52,940 bases of DNA, from contig JAZOQB010000016.1 of NCBI GenBank assembly GCA_045655865.1, positions 1 to 52,940 on the forward strand, read 5' to 3'. This document shows positions 16,534-25,258 of the stretch, piece by piece. Position numbers and translations under genes: made by a program. Position 1 is the first letter of the stretch. Each line of letters begins with the position of its first letter. Below the pieces are notes generated by a model, which searched no databases, was not told the DNA's origin, and was given only the letters and a program-made list of their open reading frames with translations. The DNA is from RGIG5579 sp045655865. GTDB lineage: Bacteria > Bacillota > Clostridia > Oscillospirales > SIG627.

Positions 16534-16961
16534 CTCAGATCCTCCAATCTCCGGTTGGGGCCAAGGCGTGTGATGGTAGCGACAAAGTCGTTCATGGTAG
16601 CGGCAAACTTCGCACCTTCTGCAGCACTTACCCATTCTACGCGGGTTCTCTCTTTCTCAATGCCAAGGAAATTCAGCATGGAGAAGAGAAGGGTCATACG
16701 GCGACGGGCGTAGTAGTTGCCCGTAGTGTAGTGACAGTCTCCGGGGTGGCATCCGCAAAGGATGACCCCGTCTGCTCCCCGCTGAAAAGCTCGCAGAATA
16801 AACATGGGATTGACACGGCAGGAGCAGGGAACACGAATGATCTTTACGTTGGCAGGATACTGCAAACGGTTGGTTCCGGAAAGATCGGCGCCGGCATAGG
16901 AGCACCAGTTGCAGCAGAAGGCAACGATGGTGGGTTCAAACTTTTCTTCGTTCATTTGCAT
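16521..16961 (-). CDS. mvhD: MvhD/FlxD-type [2Fe-2S] linker subunit
   Basis: A 146-residue protein of the methyl-viologen-reducing hydrogenase delta family, which docks on HdrA and passes electrons to its flavin. The cysteine pattern is complete: CCNWCSYAGAD, VPCSCRVNP and CGCHPGDCHY. Length is normal for the family. The start at 16961 (MQMNEEKF) is placed by GGAGGTAGATGCC. The longer open frame to 17186 is inside hdrA. Its start overlaps the last codons of hdrA. In methanogens the partner is a hydrogenase. None is present here, and the FAD/NAD(P)H subunit in this operon is the likely donor. Confidence 0.92.
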   Translation of the reverse strand: MQMNEEKFEPTIVAFCCNWCSYAGADLSGTNRLQYPANVKIIRVPCSCRVNPMFILRAFQRGADGVILCGCHPGDCHYTTGNYYARRRMTLLFSMLNFLGIEKERTRVEWVSAAEGAKFAATMNDFVATITRLGPNRRLEDLRCKK

Positions 16962-18940
16962 ATGGCATCTACCTCCGCCATGATTTGTCTGTTGGAGAAG
17001 CCGAAAAGATCCATAGCGCCGCTGGGACAAGCAACGGTGCAGGCGCCACAACCCTGGCAGACAGCAGGATTTACGCTGGCAACCCGGCGAATTCTTGTGG
17101 TGCGGTCGGGCATACGGAATTCCTTCTCCTCGTAGTGAATGGCCCCGTACGGACACACCTTCTCGCAAGAGGAGCATCCGTTGCACAGCATTTCATTGGA
17201 ATGGGCCACGCAGGGATTGCAGGTGAGCTTGTCCTTGTTTAGAAGGCCGATGACTTTTGCCGCACAGGCAGAAGCCTGAGCCACGGTTTCCGGGATATCC
17301 TTAGGACCTTGGCAACAGCCGGACAGGAAGATTCCGGCTGTGGGGCTTTCCACCGGACGAAGTTTGGGGTGTGCCTCAGTGAAGAAATCGTTGGTGTCCA
17401 TGGATGCGGTAAGCATGGTGGCAAGAGGTCTGGCAGACTTGTCCGGCTCAATGGCGGCGGCCAGCACAACAAGGTCCGCGTCAATGGTCAACTGCTTTCC
17501 TTCGATCAGATCGGACGCGCGAACCATGAGCTTGCCGTTTTCAGGGGAAACTTTTCCTACCATTCCCTTGATGTAGTGCACGCCGTATTCTTCCACGGCT
17601 CTGCGGTAAAATTCGTCAAAATTCTTGCCGGGCGTACGTACGTCAATATAGAACACGTACACTTCGGTGTCCGGATATTTTTCGCGAGTGAGCATGGCGT
17701 GTTTTGCCGTGTACATGCAGCAGATCTTAGAGCAGTAGCTCTTGCCGCAACCGCCGTCTTCGCGGCTTCCTACACATTGAACGAAAACGATCTTGTGAGG
17801 ATGCTCTCCGTCGGAGGGACGCAGAAGGGTTCCGCCCGTAGGGCCGGCGGCGTTGGTGAGACGCTCAAACTCCAGGGAGGTGATGACGTCCGGAGACTGA
17901 GAATAGGCAAATTCATCGTACTTCTCCAGAGAAATGGGGTTAAAGCCCGTGGCGACCACAATAGCGCCGTAAGACTCTTCTACGAAGGAGTCTTGCTGCT
18001 TGTAGTCAATGGCTCCCGCGGTACAGATCTTGGAGCAAACACCGCACTTGCCGCTTTTCAGCATGGTGCAGTAATCGGGATCGATGGTGGCAACCTTGGG
18101 AACTGCCTGGGCAAAGGGAATGTAAATGGCCCTTCTCTGATCCAGCCCCAGATTGAATTCGTTGGGAACTTTTTTCTGGGGACATTTTTCGGTACACAGG
18201 CCGCAGCCGGTGCACTTGGTTTCATCGACATATCTGGCTTTCCGGCGAATGGAGACCTGGAAATTGCCCACAAAGCCTTTTACTTCCGCTACTTCGCTGT
18301 AAGAGAAAATGCGGATCTTGTCGCTCTGGGCGACGTCCACCATTTTCGGGGTAAGGATGCACGCGGCGCAGTCCAGCGTGGGGAAGGTCTTGTCGATCTG
18401 GCTCATTTTTCCGCCTACGGTGGGCTTCTTTTCTACGATGTCCACCTCAAAGCCGGCTTCGGCAATGTCCAGCGCCGTCTGGATGCCGGCGATTCCACCG
18501 CCGATAACCAGGGCCCGCTTCACTACCGGGCTTTCGCCGGCAGTCAGAGGGGTGTTCAGGTGAACCTTCGCAATGGCGGCTCTTCCCAAAATAATGGCCT
18601 TTTCCGTAGCGCTGACCTTATCCTTGTGAATCCAGGAGCACTGCTCGCGAATGTTGGCGATCTCCACCATAAAGGAGTTGATGCCCGCGGCAGCCGCAGC
18701 CTTGCGGAAGGTATTCTCGTGCATACGGGGGGAGCAGGAGCAGATCACTGCACCGGTAAGCTTATATTCCCGAATGGCATTTTTGATCTTGTTCTGCCCT
18801 TCCTCGGAGCACATGTACTGATAATCTTCAAAATAAACCACGCCGGGCTCTTTTCCCAGAGCCTCAGCAACGGCTTTTACATCAACGGTGGCGGCAATGT
18901 TACTACCGCACCAGCAAACGAAAACACCGATTCTTTGCAT
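16952..18940 (-). CDS. hdrA: heterodisulfide reductase subunit A, bifurcating flavoprotein
   Basis: A full-length 662-residue HdrA. It opens with a cluster domain (VCWCGSNIA, MCSEEGQ, CSCSPRMHE), followed by a thioredoxin-reductase-like FAD domain (VIGGGIAGIQTALDIAE at about 145), an inserted ferredoxin set (CTGCGLCTEKCPQKKVP, YCTMLKSGKCGVCSKIC), CVGSREDGGCGKSYCSKIC, and C-terminal cubane motifs CNGCSSCEKVCPYG and CQGCGACTVACPSG. HdrA FAD is the electron-bifurcation site in methanogen and Flx-Hdr complexes, with the C-terminal clusters leading to ferredoxin. Start behind GGAGGGCACA. It overlaps mvhD and lies 9 nt after hdrC. Confidence 0.95.
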   Translation of the reverse strand: MQRIGVFVCWCGSNIAATVDVKAVAEALGKEPGVVYFEDYQYMCSEEGQNKIKNAIREYKLTGAVICSCSPRMHENTFRKAAAAAGINSFMVEIANIREQCSWIHKDKVSATEKAIILGRAAIAKVHLNTPLTAGESPVVKRALVIGGGIAGIQTALDIAEAGFEVDIVEKKPTVGGKMSQIDKTFPTLDCAACILTPKMVDVAQSDKIRIFSYSEVAEVKGFVGNFQVSIRRKARYVDETKCTGCGLCTEKCPQKKVPNEFNLGLDQRRAIYIPFAQAVPKVATIDPDYCTMLKSGKCGVCSKICTAGAIDYKQQDSFVEESYGAIVVATGFNPISLEKYDEFAYSQSPDVITSLEFERLTNAAGPTGGTLLRPSDGEHPHKIVFVQCVGSREDGGCGKSYCSKICCMYTAKHAMLTREKYPDTEVYVFYIDVRTPGKNFDEFYRRAVEEYGVHYIKGMVGKVSPENGKLMVRASDLIEGKQLTIDADLVVLAAAIEPDKSARPLATMLTASMDTNDFFTEAHPKLRPVESPTAGIFLSGCCQGPKDIPETVAQASACAAKVIGLLNKDKLTCNPCVAHSNEMLCNGCSSCEKVCPYGAIHYEEKEFRMPDRTTRIRRVASVNPAVCQGCGACTVACPSGAMDLFGFSNRQIMAEVDAICK

Positions 18941-18949
18941 TGTGCCCTC

Positions 18950-19336
18950 CTATTTCGCAAATTTTCTCATAGCTGTGACCAGCGCCTGTTGCGGCATATC
19001 CTCATCCAAGAGACCGGGGATCTGGTCAGGCTTTAAGTGATTCTGGCCGGCCTGGCGGATTACCATGAGTCGCACCGCCTCAATGAGCTTCGCCGGCTCT
19101 ACCTGACGGGGACAACGCTCTACGCAGGCAAAGCAGGTCAGACACCGGTACAGAGAGGTGGATTCCATCAAAGGAGCAATCTCACCGTTTTCTACCATAT
19201 ATACAAATTGATGGGGATGGTACTCCATCTCGTCGTAGGAGGGACAGGTTCCGCTGCATTTTCCGCAGCGCATGCATTTTCTGGGATTCACGCCGCTGAT
19301 GCGCAGGATCTGGTCTTTCAAATTTTTCTGTTCCAT
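18950..19336 (-). CDS. hdrC: heterodisulfide reductase subunit C
   Basis: A 128-residue ferredoxin-like subunit with two [4Fe-4S] motifs, CMRCGKCSGTCPSYDEM and CLTCFACVERCPRQVEP. The spacing and the flanking helices are those of HdrC, which wires the HdrA flavin to the HdrB active site. The ATG at 19336 has AAGGAGGAATC ahead. It sits between hdrB and hdrA in the common B-C-A order. Confidence 0.93.
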   Translation of the reverse strand: MEQKNLKDQILRISGVNPRKCMRCGKCSGTCPSYDEMEYHPHQFVYMVENGEIAPLMESTSLYRCLTCFACVERCPRQVEPAKLIEAVRLMVIRQAGQNHLKPDQIPGLLDEDMPQQALVTAMRKFAK

Positions 19337-19345
19337 GATTCCTCC

Positions 19346-20122
19346 TTATTCGAGCCCAAGGGCCTCAAAAAGCAGCTCAGTGAAATACTGGACCGGAATC
19401 GGGCCACCGGTTTTCTTCAAATTATAAAGGCAGAGAGGGCAGGCGGTGATGACACATTCCGCTCCCGCCGCCGCGGCGTTTTGAAGAACCGCGCCGCTCT
19501 TTTTCTCAACGATCTTTTTGTCCTCCAGAGCAAGATACGCGCCGCAGCACTCGTTGCGGTAGGAGTAGATTACGGGTTCGGCGCCCAGTGCGCGGATGAA
19601 ATCTTCCATGATGGATGGATTTTCCGGATCGTCAAAAGCCATTACCTTGCCCGGACGGAGAAGCAAGCACCCGTAATAGGCACCGATCTTTCTTCCGGTA
19701 AGAGGATTTTTCACTTTCTCCCGGATGGCGTCAAAGCCCACCTTGTCCCGGAGCATTTCCAAAAAGTGGAGTACTTCTCCTTCGCCGGCGTAAGGGGTTT
19801 CGGGGGAAAGGTAGCGATTGACCCGATCACGGATCACTTCATCTTCTTTTAGGTCTTGATTGACTCTCTTTAGTACGTTGTGGCAGGCGGAGCAAACGGT
19901 TATGACCGGCTTTTCCGCTTCTTTTGCCGCCATGAGCGTGCGCACGGCGGAAAGTTTTGTGGCAATTTCATCTTTCGCTACGGGGTAGCATCCGCCGCAG
20001 CACTGCCATTCCGGGATCTCACAGAGCTCCACTCCGAGGGCCTGGGCGCAGGCGCGGGCCTTGCGGTCCAGTTCCTTTGCTTGGGTTCTCAAGGTGCAAC
20101 CGGGATAATAACAAAATGTCAT
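19346..20122 (-). CDS. hdrB: heterodisulfide reductase subunit B
   Basis: A 258-residue protein with two CCG cysteine-rich domains. The first reads C9-x31-C41C42-x34-C77-x2-C80 and the second C-x39-CC-x34-C-x2-C (from CLLLRP through NECCGAY to CPLC). Both complete sets are the ligands of the noncubane [4Fe-4S] clusters that cleave disulfides in HdrB. An intact catalytic HdrB implies a disulfide or related substrate, or direct transfer onward to FrdB. No DsrC gene is in the window. The ATG at 20122 is behind CGAAAGGAAG. Confidence 0.94.
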   Translation of the reverse strand: MTFCYYPGCTLRTQAKELDRKARACAQALGVELCEIPEWQCCGGCYPVAKDEIATKLSAVRTLMAAKEAEKPVITVCSACHNVLKRVNQDLKEDEVIRDRVNRYLSPETPYAGEGEVLHFLEMLRDKVGFDAIREKVKNPLTGRKIGAYYGCLLLRPGKVMAFDDPENPSIMEDFIRALGAEPVIYSYRNECCGAYLALEDKKIVEKKSGAVLQNAAAAGAECVITACPLCLYNLKKTGGPIPVQYFTELLFEALGLE

Positions 20123-20142
20123 GGTAAAACTTCCTTTCGGTC

Positions 20143-21519
20143 TTAGGCCATTTCCTCGGGACGGAAGACCTGGTCGAATTTTTCAGCGGATAAAAAGCCG
20201 AGGGCTACGCAAGCTTCTTTCAGAGAAACATTTTCTTTAAATGCTTTTTTTGCGGTTTTGGCCGCGTTTTCATAGCCAATGTAGGGGTTGAGTGCGGTGA
20301 CCAGCATCAGGGAGTTGTGAAGATTGTGGTGCATTTTCTCTCGGTTGGCCTGAATGCCGGTGACGCAGTTGTCGTTGAAGGACACCATCGCTTCCGCAAG
20401 CAAACGGGCGGACTGGAGGAAGTTGTAAATGCACACGGGCATGAACACGTTCAGTTCAAAGTTGCCCTGGCTTGCCGCCATGCCCACTGCCACGTCATTG
20501 CCCATGACCTGAACGGCTACCATGGTAACGGCTTCGCACTGGGTGGGATTGACTTTTCCCGGCATAATGGAGGAGCCGGGCTCGTTTTCGGGAATGAAGA
20601 TCTCCCCGAGACCCAAACGGGGGCCGCTGGCCAGCCAACGAATGTCGTTGGCGATCTTCATCAGGTCCGCCGCCAGCGCTTTCAGAGCGCCGTGAGCAAA
20701 GACCAGCTCGTCCTTGGACGTGAGGGCGTGGAATTTGTTTTCTGCAGTAACAAAGGTCTTGCCGGTGATCTGAGATACCGCTTCGGCCACTTTCACATCA
20801 AAGCCGGCGGGAGCGTTCAGCCCGGTACCTACGGCAGTACCGCCCAGGGCGAGCTCTCTTAAATGCACAAGAGAGGACTTCAACAGCTCCTTATCTTTCT
20901 CAAGGCTGGATCTCCAACCGGAGATCTCCTGGGAGAAGCGAATGGGGGTAGCGTCCTGAAGATGGGTACGTCCGCTCTTTACGATCCCTTCGTTTTCTTT
21001 TTCCAGACGAACCAGGGTGGCGGTGAGCAGGTCCAGCGCGGGGAAGAGTTTGTCTTCAATCGCCTCCACGGCTGCAATATGCATGGCAGTGGGGAAGGTG
21101 TCGTTGGAACTTTGGGACATGTTGATGTCGTCGTTGGGATGGAGGAGTTTTGCTCCGGCGATTTCATTTCCCCGGTTGGCAATGACCTCGTTGGCGTTCA
21201 TGTTGGACTGGGTGCCGGACCCGGTCTGCCACACGACCAGGGGGAAGTGATCGTTTAAGGAACCGCTCATCACTTCATCGCAGGCCTGTTTGATGGCTTC
21301 CAGCTTCTCCGGCGTCATTTTCTCCGGTTTGAGGGAGTGGTTGGCGATGGCCGCGGCCTTCTTCAAAACGCCGAAGGCGCGGGTGATCTCTCTGGGCATG
21401 ACCTCAATATCCACCCCGATCTTGAAATTTTGGTGACTTCTTTCCGTTTGGGCGGCCCAATACTTGTCAGCAGGGACTTTGACCTCTCCCATGGAATCGT
21501 GTTCAATTCGATATTTCAT
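20143..21519 (-). CDS. fumC: class II fumarate hydratase
   Basis: A 458-residue class II fumarase, the oxygen-stable iron-free type, interconverting malate and fumarate. It carries SGSLNDHFPLVVWQTGSGTQSN-type motifs (SGTQSNMNANEVI), HPNDDINMSQSSND, GRTHLQDATP and the superfamily signature GSSIMPGKVNPTQCE. The ATG at 21519 is behind GGAGGATTTTTGG. The longer frame to 21543 lacks a binding site. As first gene of the Hdr-fumarate-reductase operon it links malate to the FrdA substrate. Aspartase is excluded by the fumarase-type SSND and THLQDA context, though those families are close. Confidence 0.94.
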   Translation of the reverse strand: MKYRIEHDSMGEVKVPADKYWAAQTERSHQNFKIGVDIEVMPREITRAFGVLKKAAAIANHSLKPEKMTPEKLEAIKQACDEVMSGSLNDHFPLVVWQTGSGTQSNMNANEVIANRGNEIAGAKLLHPNDDINMSQSSNDTFPTAMHIAAVEAIEDKLFPALDLLTATLVRLEKENEGIVKSGRTHLQDATPIRFSQEISGWRSSLEKDKELLKSSLVHLRELALGGTAVGTGLNAPAGFDVKVAEAVSQITGKTFVTAENKFHALTSKDELVFAHGALKALAADLMKIANDIRWLASGPRLGLGEIFIPENEPGSSIMPGKVNPTQCEAVTMVAVQVMGNDVAVGMAASQGNFELNVFMPVCIYNFLQSARLLAEAMVSFNDNCVTGIQANREKMHHNLHNSLMLVTALNPYIGYENAAKTAKKAFKENVSLKEACVALGFLSAEKFDQVFRPEEMA

Positions 21520-21573
21520 CCAAAAATCCTCCAATCTAAGCATCCATGAATATCAATACTTCAATTATAGTAT

Positions 21574-21602
21574 ATTGTAGCAAATTTCGCGTTCTTTTTC
21601 AA
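21574..21602 (-). promoter_or_regulatory. promoter of the fumC-hdr-frd operon
   Basis: On the minus strand -35 TTGAAA (21602 to 21597), 17 nt, then -10 TACAAT (21579 to 21574), about 55 nt before fumC. No other promoter was seen within the ten genes. No Rex- or Fnr-type palindrome was found beside it. Confidence 0.75.
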
Positions 21603-21730
21603 GCACGGTTTTTACAAAAAGGATGATTTATCAATACGAAAGTTGGAATGTTGCTATAATCATATCGATATATTTCTCAAAAAAAACGAAAAAAACTGTT
21701 CGATCTTCCAATTTTTCACAAAAAACAGGA

Positions 21731-21758
21731 AAAGCGCGCCAACGGCGCGCTTTTTTTC
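21731..21758 (-). terminator. terminator of the aminotransferase gene
   Basis: GCGCGCC and GGCGCGC form a GC-rich stem around AAC, with T-runs on both sides. It abuts the aminotransferase stop codon at 21758. Confidence 0.85.
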
Positions 21759-22975
21759 TAGTCTTGTCGGTAGTCCGAGAGAAAATCTCCCAGGTCCATC
21801 ATAGCTTGGCGTAACACTTGGGGTTCCGGTAACATGACAATGCGAAAATGATCGTTTTCGTCCCAGGCAAATCCCGATCCCGGAACGATGAGAAGATTTT
21901 TGGCGTGTAAAAGGTCCAGAGCGAATTTCCGATCGTCGCTGATATGAAAGCGTTCTTTGTCCAGTTTGGGGAATAAGTAGAAGGCTGCCCGGTTTTTTAC
22001 AAAAGAGATCCCGGGAATGGATTCGAGCACGGAGCAAGTGGCTTCACGCTGTTCATAAAGTCTGCCGCCGGGCACCAACATGGCCCGGGTAGACTCGGGA
22101 TCTTGAAGAGCGGCGGGTACTACCAATTGAGAGAGGGTGTTCGCGCAAAGCCGCATGGCACACAGTCGGGTCAGTCCTTCCTGAATACCGGCTCTCTTTT
22201 GTTTCGGACCGGCAATGACGGCCCATCCGCAGCGAAAACCGCAGATGATATGGGATTTGGAAAGCCCGTTGAAGGTAACGGAAAGAAGGTCCGGCGCCAG
22301 ACTTGCCGGTGAGACGTGGCAAACGTCATCCAAGATCAGGCGATCGTAGATCTCATCGCAGAAAAGGGCAAGGTCGTGCTTTCTGGCAACGGCCAGAATC
22401 TCTTGGATCAGCTCCTTGGAATATACCGCCCCGGTGGGATTGTTCGGGTGAATGAGAAGGATAGCACGGGTTTTTTTCGTGATCTTTTTTTCTATGTCTG
22501 CCGGGTCCGGAAACCAATCGTTTTCCTCGCGGCAACGGTAAAACACCGGTACGCCACCTGCCAGATGGGTGCAGTTTTCCCAAAGGGAGTAGTTGGGGGA
22601 GGGGAGAAGGATCTCGTCCCCTTCGTTGAGAAAGGACAGCAGGACCATTTGTACCATTTCGCTGACACCGTTGGCGAGAAAAATGTCATCGATGTCAATG
22701 TCGGCGATGTTTTTGGAGCGGTGATATGAAAGGATCGTTTCTCTGGCTTCCTCCATCCCCCGCAGATCGCAGTAGGGAACTGCTCCGTCCATTCCTGCAA
22801 GCAGCGCGCTACGAACGCTGTCCGGCATGGTAAAACCAAAGGCGGCAGGATTTCCCGTATTGAGTTTCAGGACTTTTTTTCCTTCCTTCTGCATCCGGAG
22901 CGCCTCTGCGTAAACAGAACCGCGAATATCAGAGCGAAGCATGGAAATTTTATGGGAGAGGGGAAATGAATTCAT
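21758..22975 (-). CDS. class I/II PLP aminotransferase, alanine-aminotransferase-like
   Basis: A 405-residue fold-type I aminotransferase. Visible features are NTGNPAAFGF, YCDLRGMEEARETI, IHPNNPTGAVYS, CDEIYDRL, the PLP lysine in NGLSKSH, and FRCGWAV with a substrate-binding arginine near the C terminus in HFRIVMLPEP. The overall motif set resembles AlaA/AspC-type enzymes that make alanine or aspartate from keto acids. Exact specificity is not predictable. I choose the ATG at 22975 because AAAGGCAACGTT precedes it. The ATG at 22990 has no binding site. Single-gene unit with its own promoter and terminator, divergent from the MATE gene. Confidence 0.88.
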   Translation of the reverse strand: MNSFPLSHKISMLRSDIRGSVYAEALRMQKEGKKVLKLNTGNPAAFGFTMPDSVRSALLAGMDGAVPYCDLRGMEEARETILSYHRSKNIADIDIDDIFLANGVSEMVQMVLLSFLNEGDEILLPSPNYSLWENCTHLAGGVPVFYRCREENDWFPDPADIEKKITKKTRAILLIHPNNPTGAVYSKELIQEILAVARKHDLALFCDEIYDRLILDDVCHVSPASLAPDLLSVTFNGLSKSHIICGFRCGWAVIAGPKQKRAGIQEGLTRLCAMRLCANTLSQLVVPAALQDPESTRAMLVPGGRLYEQREATCSVLESIPGISFVKNRAAFYLFPKLDKERFHISDDRKFALDLLHAKNLLIVPGSGFAWDENDHFRIVMLPEPQVLRQAMMDLGDFLSDYRQD

Positions 22976-23019
22976 AACGTTGCCTTTCATTGAATCGTAG
23001 AATTTTCTGTTTAAGACCG

Positions 23020-23048
23020 ATTATATCAAAAAATATTTTGGATTTCAA
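23020..23048 (-). promoter_or_regulatory. promoter of the aminotransferase gene
   Basis: On the minus strand -35 TTGAAA (23048 to 23043), 17 nt, then consensus -10 TATAAT (23025 to 23020). Confidence 0.8.
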
Positions 23049-23173
23049 TACAAAATACAAAAAAATTTCTGATATTTCTGAAAATCTGCTCTTGCGGAAA
23101 AGATTTGCGCAACGATGTAGTATATTCCGGAGAAGCAAAAAAGGGAAAGAAAAAAGAGAAAAAGAGAGAGGAC

Positions 23174-23202
23174 TTGCGAATTTTTTGAAATTGTGCTACA
23201 AT
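23174..23202 (+). promoter_or_regulatory. promoter of the MATE transporter gene
   Basis: -35 TTGCGA (23174-23179), 17 nt, then -10 TACAAT (23197-23202). Confidence 0.7.
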
Positions 23203-23241
23203 CAGTCCGTTTTTGAAATAAGGAAGGACAAAGAAAAACCC

Positions 23242-24594
23242 ATGGACCAAAAAAAAGAACTTTTTGAAACAATGCCGGTTCCGAAGGCTCTGGCAAAGCT
23301 TGCCATTCCCACGATCATCAGTCAGCTCATCAGCATGATCTACAACCTTGCGGACACCTTCTTCATCGGTCTGACCAACGACCCCTATAAGGTAGCTGCT
23401 TCCACTTTGGCTTTTGTTCTCTTCTTTGTGCTTTGCGCTCTGGCCAATCTTTTTGGTGTAGGCGGCGGCACTTTGATCTCTCGCCTTTTAGGGCAAGGGA
23501 AAGTGGAAGAGGTCAAAAGCGTTTCCTCTTTTAGTTTTTACGGCACCATTGGGATCACTCTTCTTTATTCCATCGGTTGTTTTGTCTTCCGGGAGAAACT
23601 CCTTTACGCCGTGGGCGCTAGCCCAAACACTTACGCCTATGCAGAGAGTTATGCCATTTGGGTAGTGGTCGTGGGTGGCATTCCCTCATCGGTGAGTATG
23701 GCTCTGTCCCACTTTCTTCGCAGTGAAGGGTTTGCAAAACAGGCCAGCTTTGGCCTTGGCCTTGGAGGCGTGATCAATATCGTTTTGGATCCCGTTTTCA
23801 TGTTCCTTCTGTTTCCCGGTCGGGAAGTATTCGGCGCGGCGGTTGCTACTTGCCTTGCCAATGTGATTTCCATGCTCTATTTTTTCATTGTGATTTCTCG
23901 ACTGAAAGGGAAAACGGTGCTGTCTCTTTCCCCCAAGTTCTTTTTTCACGGCTTTTCTTACCTAAGTCAAATTTTCGCCGTCGGCATCCCTTCCGCACTG
24001 GCCGCCTTTCTGGCCAGTCTGTCCAACCTTTTCCTCAACCAATTGGCTTCCGGTTATGGGGATATTGAATTGGCTGCCCTTGGAATTGTAAAAAAGATTG
24101 ATATGCTCCCATTGAATACCGGAATGGGTCTGTGTCAGGGAATGATCCCCCTGGTGGCTTATAATTACGCTTCCGGCGATCGGGATAGAATGAAGAAGGT
24201 CATCTCCGCTTGCCGATTTGCGGGTCTTACTTTTGCGGGTTTGTGCGTCCTGCTTTTTGAAATTTTTTCCCGCCAGATCGTTACGATCTTCATACAGGAT
24301 GGGGCTACCGTTGCTTTTGGGATCGTATTTCTCCGCATCTGCTGTCTTGCCACTCCGTTGATGTTTTTCAATCTTCTTTCCACCTTCGCCCTCCAAGGCA
24401 TGGGCAAAGGGCCGGAATCTCTGATCCTGTCCGTGTGCCGCCAGGGGTTGGTGAATATCCCCTTGCTTTTTTTGATGAACTCTCTGTTTGGCCTATACGG
24501 AGTTTTATTTACTCAGCTTCTGGCAGACGCCATTACTATGATCCTGGCAACGCTGCTTACCCGGAGAGTCTACCGATCCCTGGGTGCAGAGTAG
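23242..24594 (+). CDS. MATE-family multidrug/cation efflux protein
   Basis: A 450-residue inner-membrane antiporter of the MATE family, which exports drugs or metabolites in exchange for Na+ or H+. The N-terminal PKALAKLAIPTIISQLISMIYNLADTFFIG is the canonical first helix, and the two six-helix halves are recognisable, with GGGTLISRLLGQG in the first. I place the start at 23242 (MDQKKELFETMP), the position at which MATE homology begins. AGGAAGGA lies about 13 nt upstream, a slightly long spacing. The open frame extends to 22990 but that part crosses the promoter. Substrate unknown. Confidence 0.9.
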   Translation: MDQKKELFETMPVPKALAKLAIPTIISQLISMIYNLADTFFIGLTNDPYKVAASTLAFVLFFVLCALANLFGVGGGTLISRLLGQGKVEEVKSVSSFSFYGTIGITLLYSIGCFVFREKLLYAVGASPNTYAYAESYAIWVVVVGGIPSSVSMALSHFLRSEGFAKQASFGLGLGGVINIVLDPVFMFLLFPGREVFGAAVATCLANVISMLYFFIVISRLKGKTVLSLSPKFFFHGFSYLSQIFAVGIPSALAAFLASLSNLFLNQLASGYGDIELAALGIVKKIDMLPLNTGMGLCQGMIPLVAYNYASGDRDRMKKVISACRFAGLTFAGLCVLLFEIFSRQIVTIFIQDGATVAFGIVFLRICCLATPLMFFNLLSTFALQGMGKGPESLILSVCRQGLVNIPLLFLMNSLFGLYGVLFTQLLADAITMILATLLTRRVYRSLGAE

Positions 24595-24602
24595 AAAAGA
24601 AA

Positions 24603-24637
24603 AAGAACCGAAAGTTTTGAACTTTCGGTTCTTTTTA
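24603..24637. terminator. bidirectional terminator between MATE and lipoprotein genes
   Basis: AAGAACCGAAAGTT and AACTTTCGGTTCTT form a 14-bp stem closing on TTG, with a T-run on the plus side and A-rich flank serving the opposite strand. Confidence 0.9.
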
Positions 24638-24667
24638 TAAAAAAACGTCGGTTTCCGTTTTTTTAGC

Positions 24668-25258
24668 TTATGCCACAAGGTTTCCGGTTTTTTCGAAATA
24701 ATAGAAGTGATCTTCAATAAGAAGGGTTACGTACCAGGCGTCTTCCCTCTGGTTTGTCTGAAGAAATCCGGAACCGCTTTTCACCAAATCCCCTCGTCGG
24801 CCCCACCAGGCGGAGGGCTGGGAATCGAAGGAATAGTAAAAACCGTTGACCGTGCCGATTTGGTTTTCCTTGGCGAAGCTGAAGATAACGGTGCGCCTAG
24901 AGTCGGAGGAGGTTTGAAAGAAGATCAAGGCAAGACCGAAACGCTCCAGGGCTTCCTGAAGCACGGGATTAGTAATTTCCGTACGGCTGTCGCTTTCTTT
25001 TCCGTAGGATACCAGACGAGCTCTTCTCTCGCCGCCCGTCTCGGGTTCTCCCTCTTTTGTTTCGACCGGCTCCATAGCTACGTAAATACGATCTTCTCCA
25101 AGGGCTTCCATTTCCGCTGCGCACCGGGTAAAAAGATCACGGTTCTTTTTTACTGCGGAAAAAATCTCATCGGCATCCGGCCCATGGGAAGAGGAGCTTT
25201 GGCAGGAGGCCAGAAGGAGCGGGAAAAGGAGAAAAAGACAGATAAATCCTCGCTTCAT
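24668..25258 (-). CDS. lipoprotein, unknown
   Basis: A 196-residue secreted lipoprotein. The signal sequence MKRGFICLFLLFPLLLASCQ ends in the lipobox LASC, so the mature protein starts at Cys19 and should be anchored on the outer face of the membrane. The rest has no family I recognise. It is mixed alpha/beta with an aromatic-rich segment (GFYYSFDSQPSAWW). The start at 25258 overlaps the stop of the methyltransferase gene as ATGA, so the two are co-translated. Confidence 0.8.
   Translation of the reverse strand: MKRGFICLFLLFPLLLASCQSSSSHGPDADEIFSAVKKNRDLFTRCAAEMEALGEDRIYVAMEPVETKEGEPETGGERRARLVSYGKESDSRTEITNPVLQEALERFGLALIFFQTSSDSRRTVIFSFAKENQIGTVNGFYYSFDSQPSAWWGRRGDLVKSGSGFLQTNQREDAWYVTLLIEDHFYYFEKTGNLVA

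Noticed and set aside
17309..19036. A 575-codon plus-strand frame across hdrA
   Set aside because: It is antisense to a full-length hdrA with all motifs, and the product is low-complexity with no family character. Such long shadow frames come from codon bias of the real gene.
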